Below, piece after piece: positions 35,368 through 43,544 of a DNA stretch of 64,000 nucleotides (positions are counted from its first letter, which is position 1; the number at the start of each line of letters is the position of its first letter). The position numbers and the translations under genes are program-made. The stretch spans positions 5,332,001-5,396,000 of the forward strand of contig NZ_LT607753.1 of NCBI RefSeq assembly GCF_900090295.1, written 5' to 3'. The DNA is from Micromonospora coxensis (lineage in GTDB: Bacteria; Actinomycetota; Actinomycetes; Mycobacteriales; Micromonosporaceae). A model generated the notes under the pieces. That model saw only the letters and a program-made list of their open reading frames with translations, was not told where the DNA came from and did no database searches.

Positions 35368-35411
35368 GTCAACCGGGGTTGACAACTGAGGGGTTGTCAA
35401 CGTAGGTTGAC
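35368..35411. promoter_or_regulatory. Array of GTTGAC/GTCAAC inverted repeats at the HTH-Clp_N promoter
   Basis: Three overlapping perfect inverted repeats: GTCAACC-GG-GGTTGAC (35368-35383), TTGACAAC-N6-GTTGTCAA (35379-35400) and GTCAAC-GTAG-GTTGAC (35396-35411). The promoter is embedded in them: -35 TTGACA at 35379-35384 and -10 TAGGTT at 35403-35408, 6 nt before the ATG. Such occupancy would block transcription, so an autorepressor is likely. Confidence 0.75.
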
Positions 35412-35414
35412 GGC

Positions 35415-35651
35415 ATGAGTCAGGCGACGGAACTCGCGGCGGCAGCCGGCAGCACCGACCCCCGGGTCGGGCTGCGCGCGGTGCTCGCCCTGCGCCGGCT
35501 CCTCGAACGGCTGGAGGTGGTCCAGGTGGACAACGCCCGTCGACAGGGCTGGTCCTGGCAGGAGATCGCCGACGCGCTCGAGGTCAGCCGGCAGGCGGTC
35601 CACAAGAAGCACGCCGGGCGACCGGCGGTCCGAAGCAGTGGGGAGGCGTGA
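35415..35651 (+). CDS. Small helix-turn-helix protein paired with a Clp_N protein
   Basis: 78 residues. An amphipathic helix (LRAVLALRRLLERLEVVQV) leads into a helix-turn-helix WSWQEIADALEVSRQAVHKKH. The basic tail is short. It stops with TGA overlapping the ATG of the Clp_N gene by one base, so the two are co-translated. Pairs of this kind are common in actinobacteria but poorly studied. It most likely binds the GTTGAC repeats in its own promoter, with the Clp_N partner modulating it (inference). Confidence 0.83.
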   Translation: MSQATELAAAAGSTDPRVGLRAVLALRRLLERLEVVQVDNARRQGWSWQEIADALEVSRQAVHKKHAGRPAVRSSGEA

Positions 35652-36229
35652 TGTTCGAACGGTTCACCGACCGGGCCCGCACGGTGGTCCACCGGGCCCT
35701 CGACGAGGCCCGCGCCGACGGGCGGGGCCCGGTCGGCACGGAGCACCTGCTGCTGGCCGTCCTGGCCGACGGCGACGCGCTCGCCACCCGGGTGCTGGCC
35801 CAGGCCGGGGCGGACGCCGCCGACCTGCGCGCCCGGGTCGCCCGGCACACCGCGGCCGGCGCCAGCGGGCTCGGCGAGGCCGACGCGGCGGCGCTGCGGC
35901 AGATCGGCATCGACCTCTCCGCGATCGTCGCGCGGATCGAGGAGTCCTTCGGCCCGGACGCGCTGCGCGAGGCCGTGCCGACGCCCCGCCGCCGCTGGGG
36001 CCTGCGCCGGCACGACGGGGGACGCTTCTCGCCCCGGGCCCGCAAGGTGCTGGAACTGTCCCTGCGCGAGGCGATGCGGCTGCGCCACCGTCACATCGGC
36101 ACCGAACACCTCCTGCTCGGGCTGCTCCGCGAGGGTGGCGGGCTGGCCGCGCTGGTGCTCCACGAGGCCGGGCTGGACCTGGACGACCTGCGCCGCCGGG
36201 TGGAGACGGCGCTGCGGACGGCGGCCTGA
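35651..36229 (+). CDS. Clp N-terminal-domain protein (two Clp_N repeats, no ATPase)
   Basis: 192 residues, ATG with GGGAGG upstream. Two Clp_N repeats are present: FERFTDRARTVVHRALDEAR with GTEHLLLAVL, and RFSPRARKVLELSLREAM with HIGTEHLLLGLL. There is no AAA+ module, so it is not an unfoldase. ClpC2-type proteins of mycobacteria share this layout and are reported to bind ClpC1-targeting compounds and autoregulate. By analogy this protein may sense substrates or toxins of ClpC and control the HTH repressor; that is inference. It could alternatively be a ClpS-like adaptor. Confidence 0.88.
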   Translation: MFERFTDRARTVVHRALDEARADGRGPVGTEHLLLAVLADGDALATRVLAQAGADAADLRARVARHTAAGASGLGEADAAALRQIGIDLSAIVARIEESFGPDALREAVPTPRRRWGLRRHDGGRFSPRARKVLELSLREAMRLRHRHIGTEHLLLGLLREGGGLAALVLHEAGLDLDDLRRRVETALRTAA

Positions 36230-36253
36230 ACCCCGGCCCCCGTCGACGCGGAG

Positions 36254-36300
36254 CGCTCCACCCCGGTGCGGCGGACCGGGCCGCCCCCCGGGGTGGAGCG
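36254..36300 (+). terminator. Hairpin after the Clp_N gene
   Basis: A 13-bp perfect outer stem CGCTCCACCCCGG with an inner GGCGG/CCGCC stem lies 25 bp past the stop. No T-run. Confidence 0.68.
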
Positions 36301-36397
36301 CCGACCGGTCCTGCCCGTTCCGAAACCTGATTGCGGCGTTTGCAACGTCGGTCACCGTCGGCTCGCTGACCGGGCGGAGTTGCTGCACACTTGCGCC

Positions 36398-37405
36398 GTG
36401 GATGGTGGAGACGACAAGCGCCCGGTGACCGCTGACGACCGTGCGCCGCGCTCGGCGGTGGTGGTGAATCCCACCAAGGTGACCGATCTCGACGAGTTCC
36501 GCCGGACGGTGAACGACGCCCTGTCCGCCGCCGGCTGGCCGGCGCCGGTCTGGTACGAGACCACGGCCGAGGACCCGGGCCGGGGGCAGACCGAGGAGGC
36601 CGTCCGCGACGGGGCCCAGGTCGTCTTCGCCTGCGGCGGCGACGGCACCGTGATGGCCTGCGTGAGCGGGCTGGTCGGCACCGACGCGGCACTGGCCGTG
36701 CTGCCCCAGGGCACCGGCAACCTGCTCGCCGCCAACCTCGGCCTCTCCAACGACCTGGCCGCCGGCCTGGAGGTCGCCGTCGAGCGCGGGATGCGCCGGC
36801 TCGACGTCGGCGCGGTCGGCGACCAGTACTTCGCCGTGATGGCCGGAATGGGCTTCGACGCCCAGATGCTCGAGGACACCTCGGAGACCACCAAGGCGCG
36901 GATCGGCTGGCCGGCGTACGTCGTCGGGGCCGCCAAGCACCTGCGGGACCGGCCGATGCGGGTCACCGTCGCCATCGACGACAAGCCGCCGCTGCGCCGC
37001 CGCGCCCGTTCGGTGCTGATCGCCAACGTCGGCCGGCTCCAGGGCGGGGTACGCCTGCTCACCGACGCCGAGCCGGACGACGGCTGGCTCGACGTGGCCG
37101 TGCTCACCCCCCGTACGCTGCGGCACTGGCTCGCGATGGGGTGGGCGCTGGTGCGTCGCCGCGGCAGCGTGCCCCGGATGGAGGTCTTCCGCGCCCGCCG
37201 GGTGGAGATCACCAGCAACCGGCCCCAGCCCCGCCAGCTCGACGGCGACCTGATCGAGCCCGGGCGCTCGCTCAAGGCCGAGGTCCGTCCCGAGTCGCTC
37301 TGGCTCTGCGTGCCGCGACCCGAGCGCGCCCCGGACCTCGCCGAGGACGCCGACGCGGCGGCGAAGCGCGGCGAGAAGCTGGTCGAGGAGGCGCGCCGTG
37401 AGTAG
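36398..37405 (+). CDS. Diacylglycerol/lipid kinase family protein (YegS/BmrU type)
   Basis: 335 residues from the GTG at 36398; an earlier in-frame ATG lies inside the upstream hairpin region and lacks a ribosome site. The DAGK catalytic motif CGGDGTVM and the following LPQGTGNLLAANLGL are clear; VVVNPTK marks the N-terminal nucleotide fold. It should phosphorylate a lipid such as diacylglycerol with ATP at the membrane. Its last 8 bp overlap the BrkB gene, and a PAP2 phosphatase follows, so the three form a membrane-lipid operon. Confidence 0.9.
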   Translation: MDGGDDKRPVTADDRAPRSAVVVNPTKVTDLDEFRRTVNDALSAAGWPAPVWYETTAEDPGRGQTEEAVRDGAQVVFACGGDGTVMACVSGLVGTDAALAVLPQGTGNLLAANLGLSNDLAAGLEVAVERGMRRLDVGAVGDQYFAVMAGMGFDAQMLEDTSETTKARIGWPAYVVGAAKHLRDRPMRVTVAIDDKPPLRRRARSVLIANVGRLQGGVRLLTDAEPDDGWLDVAVLTPRTLRHWLAMGWALVRRRGSVPRMEVFRARRVEITSNRPQPRQLDGDLIEPGRSLKAEVRPESLWLCVPRPERAPDLAEDADAAAKRGEKLVEEARRE

Positions 37406-38399
37406 CACCAAGCTCGTCCCCGAGACCCGGCTGATGTCGGAGGAGGAACTCTCCGCCGACGACGCCTGGCACACCCTGCGCCGCCACGGTGGCTGGTGCC
37501 TGCTGCGCGACGCGTTCATCCGGTTCCGCTACGGCGACGGGTTCAGCCATTCGCGGGCCTTCGCGTTGCAGCTCTGCCTCGCCGTGGTGCCCTTCATGAT
37601 CGCGCTGACCGGCCTGATCACCGAGCTGGGCGTCGAGGAGGGCGGCCAGGTCGTGGCGGACACCGTGCTGGCCCTCACCCCGGGCCAGAGCGAGGAGGTG
37701 GTCCGCGAACTGCTCGGTGAGGGCGACCGGGTCGAGCGGGCCGGTGAGGTGGCGCTGAGCCTCGGTCTGCTCACCGGACTGGTCACGCTGACCACCACCA
37801 TGGCCCAGATCGAACGCGGCGCCAACCGGATCTACGGCGTGGAGCGCGACCGGCCCGCGCTGTGGAAGTACGTCCGGGCCGCGATCCTCGCCGTGACCGC
37901 CGGCCTGCCGGCGCTGGCCGGCTTCCTCATCCTGGTCGGCGGCGGGGCGATGGGCGACTCCGTCGCGCGGCACTACGAGTGGGGCGACCTGGCCGCCGGC
38001 GCGTGGGACGTCGTCCGCTGGCCGTTGAGCCTCGGGTTGACCGTGCTCGCCGTGGCGGTGATCTTCCGGCACGCGCCCCGGCGCAACCAGCCCGGCCTGT
38101 CCTGGCTCTTCTTCGGCGCCGGCATCGCCACCGCCCTGTGGTGGGTGGCCAGCCTGCTGCTCGCCGCCTACGTGAAGTTCGGCGGCGGATTCGGCCAGAC
38201 CTACGGCGCGCTGGCCGGCATGATGGCCCTGCTGCTCTGGGCCAACCTGACCGGCATGGCGCTCTTCGGTGGCCTGGCCTTCGCGGCCCAGCTGGAGGCC
38301 ATGCGGATCGGGGTGCGGGAGCCGGCCCAACCCGACCTCTGGGAGCCGGAGACCGAGCGCGAGGAGCTCTACGACACCGGCGACATGACCTCGCTCTGA
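37398..38399 (+). CDS. YihY/BrkB-family membrane protein
   Basis: 333 residues with about six membrane segments, among them SRAFALQLCLAVVPFMIALT, GLLTGLVTLTTTMAQIE, and AGMMALLLWANLTGMALF. The conserved IERGANRIYGVERDR loop and the W-x-N-L near the C terminus fit the YihY/virulence factor BrkB family (not RNase BN despite old annotation). Its function is not settled; a flippase or lipid-transport role has been discussed. GTG start overlaps the lipid kinase by 8 bp, so it is co-translated. Confidence 0.87.
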   Translation: MSSTKLVPETRLMSEEELSADDAWHTLRRHGGWCLLRDAFIRFRYGDGFSHSRAFALQLCLAVVPFMIALTGLITELGVEEGGQVVADTVLALTPGQSEEVVRELLGEGDRVERAGEVALSLGLLTGLVTLTTTMAQIERGANRIYGVERDRPALWKYVRAAILAVTAGLPALAGFLILVGGGAMGDSVARHYEWGDLAAGAWDVVRWPLSLGLTVLAVAVIFRHAPRRNQPGLSWLFFGAGIATALWWVASLLLAAYVKFGGGFGQTYGALAGMMALLLWANLTGMALFGGLAFAAQLEAMRIGVREPAQPDLWEPETEREELYDTGDMTSL

Positions 38400-38476
38400 C
38401 CCGGCGCGCGGCGCCCGAGTGTACGCGGAACGCCGATCGGGTACAGCGCCTCGCCAGAGGCGAGAGGGAGGCTGCC

Positions 38477-39967
38477 GTGAGCGCGGTCAAAGAGGTGTTG
38501 CGACGACCCCTTGGTCATTTCACCGAGCGGACGCTCGCCGGTCTGGCGTTGGTGCTCGGCGCCGGAGTCGGATTCGGTCTGCTGCTCGTGCTGGTCCGGG
38601 TCCGGTGGACCCCGCTCTACGACGTCGACCACGGCGTCGCCGCCTGGCTCAACGACCTGGTCGCCCCGCACGGGCCGCTGGTCACGGTGCTCAACGCGCT
38701 CACCGACCTGGGCGGCCGGGCGGTGATCATCTGGCTGGTGTCGGTCGCCGTGATCGGCCTGCTGATCCGCCGGCAGGGCCGCCTCGCGGTCTTCCTGATC
38801 GTCACCGGCCTCGGCGCGCTGATCCTCGACCCGGCGCTCAAGACCCTGGTCGACCGGCTGCGCCCCGAGGTGGAGGTGCCGATCGGCGCGTACGCCGGCA
38901 ACAGCTTCCCGAGTGGGCACGCCCTGGGCTCCTTCGTCGCGTACGGGGCGCTGCTGCTGGTCTTCCTGCCGGCGATGTCCCGTCGCTGGCGCAAGCCGGC
39001 CATCGCCCTGGTCGCCACGCTGGTGGTCCTGATCGGACTGACCCGCATCGCGCTGGGCGTGCACTTCGTCTCCGACGTGCTGGGGGCCTGGCTGCTCGGC
39101 GCGGCCTGGCTCGGCGTCACCGCATACGCGTTCCGGCTGTGGCGGCTGGAGCGCGGCCGGCGGGTGCCGTCGCTGACCGAGGGGCTGGAGCCGGAGGCGG
39201 CGCACGAGGTGGCGCCCGCCCCCGACGAGGCGCACCTGCTGCCGCACCCCCGCGCCGCCGTCTTCGAGCTGCTGGTCGGCTGGGTGCTGGTGCTGGGGGC
39301 GCTGTACGGCTTCGGCATGTTCGTCAGCTACCACGCCGGCGGCACCTTCTTCGCCACCCTCGACACCGACGTGCCGCGCTGGTTCGCCGAGCACCGCACC
39401 CCCGGCCGGGACGACTTCAGCTACTGGTGGAGCAAGGCCGGCGACACCCACGCCATCCTGCTCATCTCGCTGGTCTTCTGCCCGCTGGTGCTCGCGGTGT
39501 GGCGGCGCTGGCGTCCGGTGCTCTTCGTGGCGCTGGCCATGTTCGGCGAGTTGAGCCTCTTCCTCGCCTCTGCCGCGGCGGTGGACCGGCCGCGCCCGCC
39601 GGTCGGCAACCTCGACGGACCGATGCCGACCTCGTCGTTCCCGTCCGGGCACATCGCCGCCACGATCTGCGTCTGGCTCGCCGTCACGCTGATCGTCTTC
39701 CCGCGTACCGACCGGTGGTGGCGGTGGATCTTCGTGGCGCTCGCGGTGATCATGCCGGTCGGGGTGGCGGTCTCCCGGATGTACCGGGGCATGCACCACC
39801 CGACCGACTTCATGGGCGCGATCCTGCTCAGCGCCCTCTGGATCGGGCTGCTCTACTGGGTGGTCCGCCCCAACGAGGACCTGCGCGAGGGCAACCGGCC
39901 GGCCATCGAGTCGGAGCAGGTCGGCGAGCTGGACGACGAGCTGGCCAAGGCCGGCCGGGTGGACTGA
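38477..39967 (+). CDS. Tandem-domain PAP2 phosphatase
   Basis: 496 residues, GTG with GGGAGG upstream. It holds two complete PAP2 units in one chain. Unit 1 (about 1-240): KTLVDRLRP, NSFPSGHALGS and RIALGVHFVSD. Unit 2 (about 265-480): VDRPRPP, SSFPSGHIAAT and SRMYRGMHHPTD. Unit 2 has lost the lysine of the first motif, so it may be less active. Together about ten to twelve membrane spans. It would dephosphorylate a lipid phosphate such as phosphatidate or prenyl diphosphate at the outer face. It directly follows lipid kinase and BrkB genes, suggesting one lipid phosphorylation cycle. Confidence 0.9.
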   Translation: MSAVKEVLRRPLGHFTERTLAGLALVLGAGVGFGLLLVLVRVRWTPLYDVDHGVAAWLNDLVAPHGPLVTVLNALTDLGGRAVIIWLVSVAVIGLLIRRQGRLAVFLIVTGLGALILDPALKTLVDRLRPEVEVPIGAYAGNSFPSGHALGSFVAYGALLLVFLPAMSRRWRKPAIALVATLVVLIGLTRIALGVHFVSDVLGAWLLGAAWLGVTAYAFRLWRLERGRRVPSLTEGLEPEAAHEVAPAPDEAHLLPHPRAAVFELLVGWVLVLGALYGFGMFVSYHAGGTFFATLDTDVPRWFAEHRTPGRDDFSYWWSKAGDTHAILLISLVFCPLVLAVWRRWRPVLFVALAMFGELSLFLASAAAVDRPRPPVGNLDGPMPTSSFPSGHIAATICVWLAVTLIVFPRTDRWWRWIFVALAVIMPVGVAVSRMYRGMHHPTDFMGAILLSALWIGLLYWVVRPNEDLREGNRPAIESEQVGELDDELAKAGRVD

Positions 39968-39977
39968 CGGGTCGACC

Positions 39978-40781
39978 GTGCTGCGGGTGATGACCTGGAA
40001 CATCAGGACCGGCGGTCGGGACCGGGGCGGTCCCGACCGGCTGGGCCTGGTGACCGGCGTGATCGCCGCCGAGCGTCCGGACCTGCTGGCGTTGCAGGAG
40101 CTGCGCGACTTCGACCGGGGCGGGCTGCTCGCCGACGTCGCGGGCCGGGTGGGGATGCGTCCCCACCTGGCCCGCTCCTGCTTCGGGCAGCCCGTCGCCG
40201 TGCTGGTCCGCCCACCGCTGCGGGTACGCCGTGCCGGCCCGGTGCGCCGCCCCTTCCACCACGCCGCCGCCCGCGTCGTCGTGGACACCTCGGCCGGGCC
40301 GCTGACCGTGTTCAGCGCCCACCTGAGCCCGTACTCCGGCGGCCGGCGGCGGATGGAGGCCGACTGGCTCGCGGCGGCCGTCCGGCGTGCCGCCGGGGAG
40401 CTGACGCTGCTCGCCGGTGACCTCAACACCCTCGACCCGACCGTCGACCACACCGCCCGGCTGGCCGGGCTGCCGGCCCTCTACCGCCGCCGGCACCTGC
40501 GCCGCGACGGCCGTACCGTCGACACCCGCGCGGTGTCCCGGCTGCTGGCGGCCGGCCTGGTCGACCTCTGGCCGCTGCGGGCCGAGGACGACGCCGACGG
40601 GCTGACCGTGCCGACCCGGCACGGCGGGGCCGAGTTCGCCGGGATGCGGCTGGACTACCTGCTCGCCGGCGCGCGGCTCGCCGCCTGCGCCCGGCGGGTG
40701 CGGGTGGTGCGGGGCGGGGACGCCGACCACGCCTCCGACCACTACCCGGTCGTCGCGGAGCTGGAGCTGGAGCCGGCCTGA
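39978..40781 (+). CDS. Endonuclease/exonuclease/phosphatase family protein
   Basis: 267 residues, GTG start 10 nt after the PAP2 stop. The first motif RVMTWNIRTGG and LLALQELRDF supply metal ligands; VFSAHLSPYSGG, LLAGDLNTLDPT and the terminal ADHASDHYPVVAEL complete the EEP pattern. It has no signal peptide or membrane segment. Candidate substrates are phosphodiesters or phosphoinositide-like lipids, given the neighbouring lipid genes; nuclease activity is equally possible. Confidence 0.87.
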   Translation: MLRVMTWNIRTGGRDRGGPDRLGLVTGVIAAERPDLLALQELRDFDRGGLLADVAGRVGMRPHLARSCFGQPVAVLVRPPLRVRRAGPVRRPFHHAAARVVVDTSAGPLTVFSAHLSPYSGGRRRMEADWLAAAVRRAAGELTLLAGDLNTLDPTVDHTARLAGLPALYRRRHLRRDGRTVDTRAVSRLLAAGLVDLWPLRAEDDADGLTVPTRHGGAEFAGMRLDYLLAGARLAACARRVRVVRGGDADHASDHYPVVAELELEPA

Positions 40782-40941
40782 CCGGTCGTCGCCGACCACC
40801 GCCAGGGCTCACCGTGCATCCACGGCGCCGGCCCACCGTCGCCGATCGCGCTTTCGCGCCGCTGGTCACCACGTCGATCGTGTCACTGCGGCGTCTGCCC
40901 GCCGGCGTCGCGACCCGAGCCAAGGCTGCCCCCCGAACCGT

Positions 40942-40971
40942 GCAACCGATCCCGCCCCGGCGGCATCTCTA
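40942..40971 (+). promoter_or_regulatory. SigE-family-type promoter of the soluble paralogue gene
   Basis: GCAACCG, 15 bp, CATCTCTA. The same -35 heptamer, the same 15-bp spacing and CATCNNTA recur before the sigma factor at 41841-41870. It lies 33 bp upstream of the GTG/ATG region of the gene at 41005. Confidence 0.68.
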
Positions 40972-41004
40972 CGGTGACAGGACCGGCAACCCGGGGAGGG
41001 GCCG

Positions 41005-41871
41005 ATGCGGGCGAGGCGGAACCAGGAGTTCGATCCGGCACGGCGATCGTTCCGGGTGAGCTGGTTGCCGGAAGGGCTGATCGACCGGACGTGGTCGGGT
41101 GGGCGGGACGCGCACAGCCTGGTCGCCGTCGCGCCGCCGCGTCGGTCGCCCGGTCCGGTGCGAGGGACGGCGGTGGGCGAACCGATGGTCGGCAGGCCGG
41201 TGGTCACCGTACGGCTCGGCACCGGTGCCGAGGAGGTGTCGATCCGGTGGCGGGCCCGCCGGCCGGCTCGGGTGCACGGCCTGCCGGCCGTTCTGCGGTC
41301 CAGTGCGGACGGCCGGCACAGCGCGCTCTGCTGGGAGCACGTCCCCGGCGTCGGGGTGAGGGTCATGGCCACCGGGCTGCCCGCCGCCGACGTCGCGCTG
41401 CTCCGGGTCGCCGAAGGGCTGGTGTGGACGGACGAGCCGGTCCGGGTGCCGCTCCGACCCGTCCCGCCACCGCTGGACGCGCCGCTGCACCGCACGCTGA
41501 TCGAGCGACGCGACGGGCGGTGGCACCGGGTCCTGTTCAGCCACCGCGTCCCCGGCTCGGCGCTGCCGTACGAGGACCTGACCGTCGGAGTGGTCCGGGA
41601 CGACGGCCCGCCGGGCGCGGACACCACCACGGTCGCCGGCCGGGTGGCCCGAGCGGCGAGCGGGCTCGGGGCGTTCCGGGTGGGCGGTGCGGGGTGGGGC
41701 GTCGCCGCCGAGGTCGTGGCCGTCACCTTCCGGGGGCTGGCCGCGCTGGGCGGCCCCGACGGGGCGTTGGCCCTCGCCGCCGCCGTCCGGCTGGTCGACG
41801 ACCACGAGGACGAGTCCGGCTGGTCGTCGGTACGCGGTGTGCAACCGTTCCCGCCGCGCACGCATCCGTAG
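41005..41871 (+). CDS. Soluble paralogue of the sigma-factor partner protein
   Basis: 288 residues. It aligns by eye with the extracytoplasmic part of the protein at 42429: FDPARRSFRVSWLPEGLIDR against FTPARRLFRLDWLPEGLSDR, RVAEGLVW against RIAEGLVW, YEDLTVGVVRDD against HEDLTVGVLRDT, and GGPDGALALAAAVRLVD against GGRDGALALAARVRLVD. The N-terminal ~75 residues with the membrane segment are missing and no signal peptide replaces them, so this copy should stay in the cytoplasm. It has its own promoter matching that of the sigma factor. Function unknown; a decoy or cytoplasmic antagonist is possible (inference). Confidence 0.75.
   Translation: MRARRNQEFDPARRSFRVSWLPEGLIDRTWSGGRDAHSLVAVAPPRRSPGPVRGTAVGEPMVGRPVVTVRLGTGAEEVSIRWRARRPARVHGLPAVLRSSADGRHSALCWEHVPGVGVRVMATGLPAADVALLRVAEGLVWTDEPVRVPLRPVPPPLDAPLHRTLIERRDGRWHRVLFSHRVPGSALPYEDLTVGVVRDDGPPGADTTTVAGRVARAASGLGAFRVGGAGWGVAAEVVAVTFRGLAALGGPDGALALAAAVRLVDDHEDESGWSSVRGVQPFPPRTHP
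41841..41870 (+). promoter_or_regulatory. SigE-family-type promoter of the sigma-factor gene
   Basis: GCAACCG, 15 bp, CATCCGTA, inside the last codons of the upstream gene. The shared architecture with the promoter at 40942 suggests both are read by the sigma factor encoded here, i.e. autoregulation. Confidence 0.7.
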
Positions 41872-41907
41872 GGTGAGGGCGCCGGCAGCCGGAACGGGGA
41901 GTGGTCG

Positions 41908-42432
41908 ATGCATGCCGCGGATCGGCAGGAGTACGTCGAGTTCGTCACGGCGGTGACCCCGAAGCTGCGGCGGACGGCGTACCTGCTGACCGGTGACGCG
42001 CACCGCGCCGACGACGTGGTGCAGCAGACCCTGACCCGGCTGTACGTGAAGTGGGGCCGTGCGCGGGGCGCCGACGACGTCGGGGCGTACGTGCACCGGA
42101 TGCTGGTCAACGCGTTCCGGCAGGAGCGCCGCTCCCGCTGGTTCGGCGTGCAGCTGTTCGACCGGGCGCCGGAGCCCACACCCCGCGGTGGGCCACCGCC
42201 GGGCCCCGGTGAATCCGTGGTGGACGCGGTGGCGGTGCGCGCCGCGCTGGCGGAGGTGCCGCCGGGCCAGCGGGTGGTGCTGGTGCTGCGGTTCTACGCC
42301 GATCTGAGCGTCGAGCAGACCGCAGAAGTGCTCGGCTGTTCGACCGGCAACGTCAAGAGCCAGACCGCGCGCGGGCTGGCCGCGCTGCGCCGACGGTTGC
42401 CGCTGGACGACGTGACGGAGGTGAACAGGTGA
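41908..42432 (+). CDS. SigE-family (ECF-like) RNA polymerase sigma factor
   Basis: 174 residues. Region 2 has FVTAVTPKLRRTAYLLTGD and AHRADDVVQQTLTRLYVKW; region 4 has LPPGQ-type VPPGQRVVLVLRFYADLSVEQTAEVLGCSTGNVKSQ (read in parts) with recognition helix GNVKSQTARGLAALRRRL. This is the SigE family common in Streptomyces and relatives, small ECF-like sigmas without an extension. It is coupled to the membrane protein at 42429 by a GTGA overlap, and its promoter resembles that of the neighbouring paralogue. Confidence 0.93.
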   Translation: MHAADRQEYVEFVTAVTPKLRRTAYLLTGDAHRADDVVQQTLTRLYVKWGRARGADDVGAYVHRMLVNAFRQERRSRWFGVQLFDRAPEPTPRGGPPPGPGESVVDAVAVRAALAEVPPGQRVVLVLRFYADLSVEQTAEVLGCSTGNVKSQTARGLAALRRRLPLDDVTEVNR

Positions 42433-43526
42433 GCGGGCACGAGGAACGGCTGGTCCGTACCCTGCTGGCCCGGGCGGTCGAGGACCTGCCGCCCGGCAAC
42501 GTGCCGGCGGAGACGCCGCTGGTCGCGGGTGAGCGGGTCGTCCGGCGTCGCCGGCTCGCCGCGGCGTCCGTCGCGGCGGTCACGGTCGTGGCGCTGCTCG
42601 GCCTTTCCGCCCTGCTGGGGGTACGTTCGGCGACCACCCCGGCCGACGGGGAGGGCATGCCGACGGCGCGCGACTTCACTCCGGCGCGGCGGCTCTTCCG
42701 CCTGGACTGGCTGCCGGAAGGGCTGTCCGACCGGACGTACTCCGCGCAGCACGGGCGGCACTGGCTGACCGCCCTCGCAACCGACGGAGGTGACCGGCGA
42801 GGGATCACTCGGGTGAGCCGGGGGGTGAGCGTCCAGGTCGGTGCTCCTGGCGTGGACCTTTTCCAGGACCCGCAGTTGCAGACGGTGCCCAGCGGACCGC
42901 CGTCGGCCGAGGCCCTGTCGTCGCTTGTCGCACCCGGCTCTCCGGTGGCGGACGTGCGAGGCGCCCCGGCCTACCTGGACCTCAGTGGCGACGCGGCGCG
43001 GTTGTCCTGGCGGTACGCCCCCGGTGGCTGGGCGACCATCACGTCGTCGAAGTTGCCACAGCCGGCCGAGAACCTGCGGCGCATCGCCGAGGGGCTGGTG
43101 TGGGACGTACGGCCGTTCACCGCGCCCTTCCTGCCTGTGTCGCCGCCGGCCGGTGCGGAGATCGATCGTGCCGTGGTCGCCTGGTGGGAAGGTCGGTGGG
43201 AGGCGGTGCAGGTGGGTTACCGGGCTCGCGGCTCGTCCACCCGGCACGAGGACCTGACGGTCGGGGTGCTGCGGGACACCGTCGGGGACACGGGACGTAC
43301 CACGGTGGACGGGCGGCCCGCCTGGGTGGCCGCGGCGGCCGGCGACATCGGTGCGTACCGGGTGGGTCAGGTGCCGGGAGTGTGCTCGACCTGCACGGCG
43401 CAGGTCACGGCGCTGACCCGTGCCGGCGGTGCCGCGCTGGGCGGGCGGGACGGCGCACTGGCACTGGCCGCCCGGGTTCGCCTGGTCGACGCCCCCGACG
43501 ACGAAGCCGCCTGGCGGCCATTGTGA
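42429..43526 (+). CDS. Membrane protein, probable regulator of the sigma factor
   Basis: 365 residues. A cytoplasmic N terminus of about 42 residues (HEERLVRTLLARAVEDLPPG) is followed by one membrane segment (AAASVAAVTVVALLGLSALL) and a large extracytoplasmic domain. This is the topology of an anti-sigma factor, and the GTGA overlap with the sigma gene supports that role. The cytoplasmic part lacks a zinc-binding HxxxCxxC motif. The outer domain contains a CSTC pair (residues near 320) that could be redox-active. A soluble paralogue of this outer domain is encoded upstream at 41005. Confidence 0.78.
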   Translation: MSGHEERLVRTLLARAVEDLPPGNVPAETPLVAGERVVRRRRLAAASVAAVTVVALLGLSALLGVRSATTPADGEGMPTARDFTPARRLFRLDWLPEGLSDRTYSAQHGRHWLTALATDGGDRRGITRVSRGVSVQVGAPGVDLFQDPQLQTVPSGPPSAEALSSLVAPGSPVADVRGAPAYLDLSGDAARLSWRYAPGGWATITSSKLPQPAENLRRIAEGLVWDVRPFTAPFLPVSPPAGAEIDRAVVAWWEGRWEAVQVGYRARGSSTRHEDLTVGVLRDTVGDTGRTTVDGRPAWVAAAAGDIGAYRVGQVPGVCSTCTAQVTALTRAGGAALGGRDGALALAARVRLVDAPDDEAAWRPL

Positions 43527-43544
43527 CGCGGACCTGAGGAACGG

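Noticed and set aside
41005..41871. Pseudogene fragment of the membrane partner protein
   Set aside because: The frame is intact over 288 codons with conserved blocks to the end, and it has its own promoter, so it is treated as a real gene.
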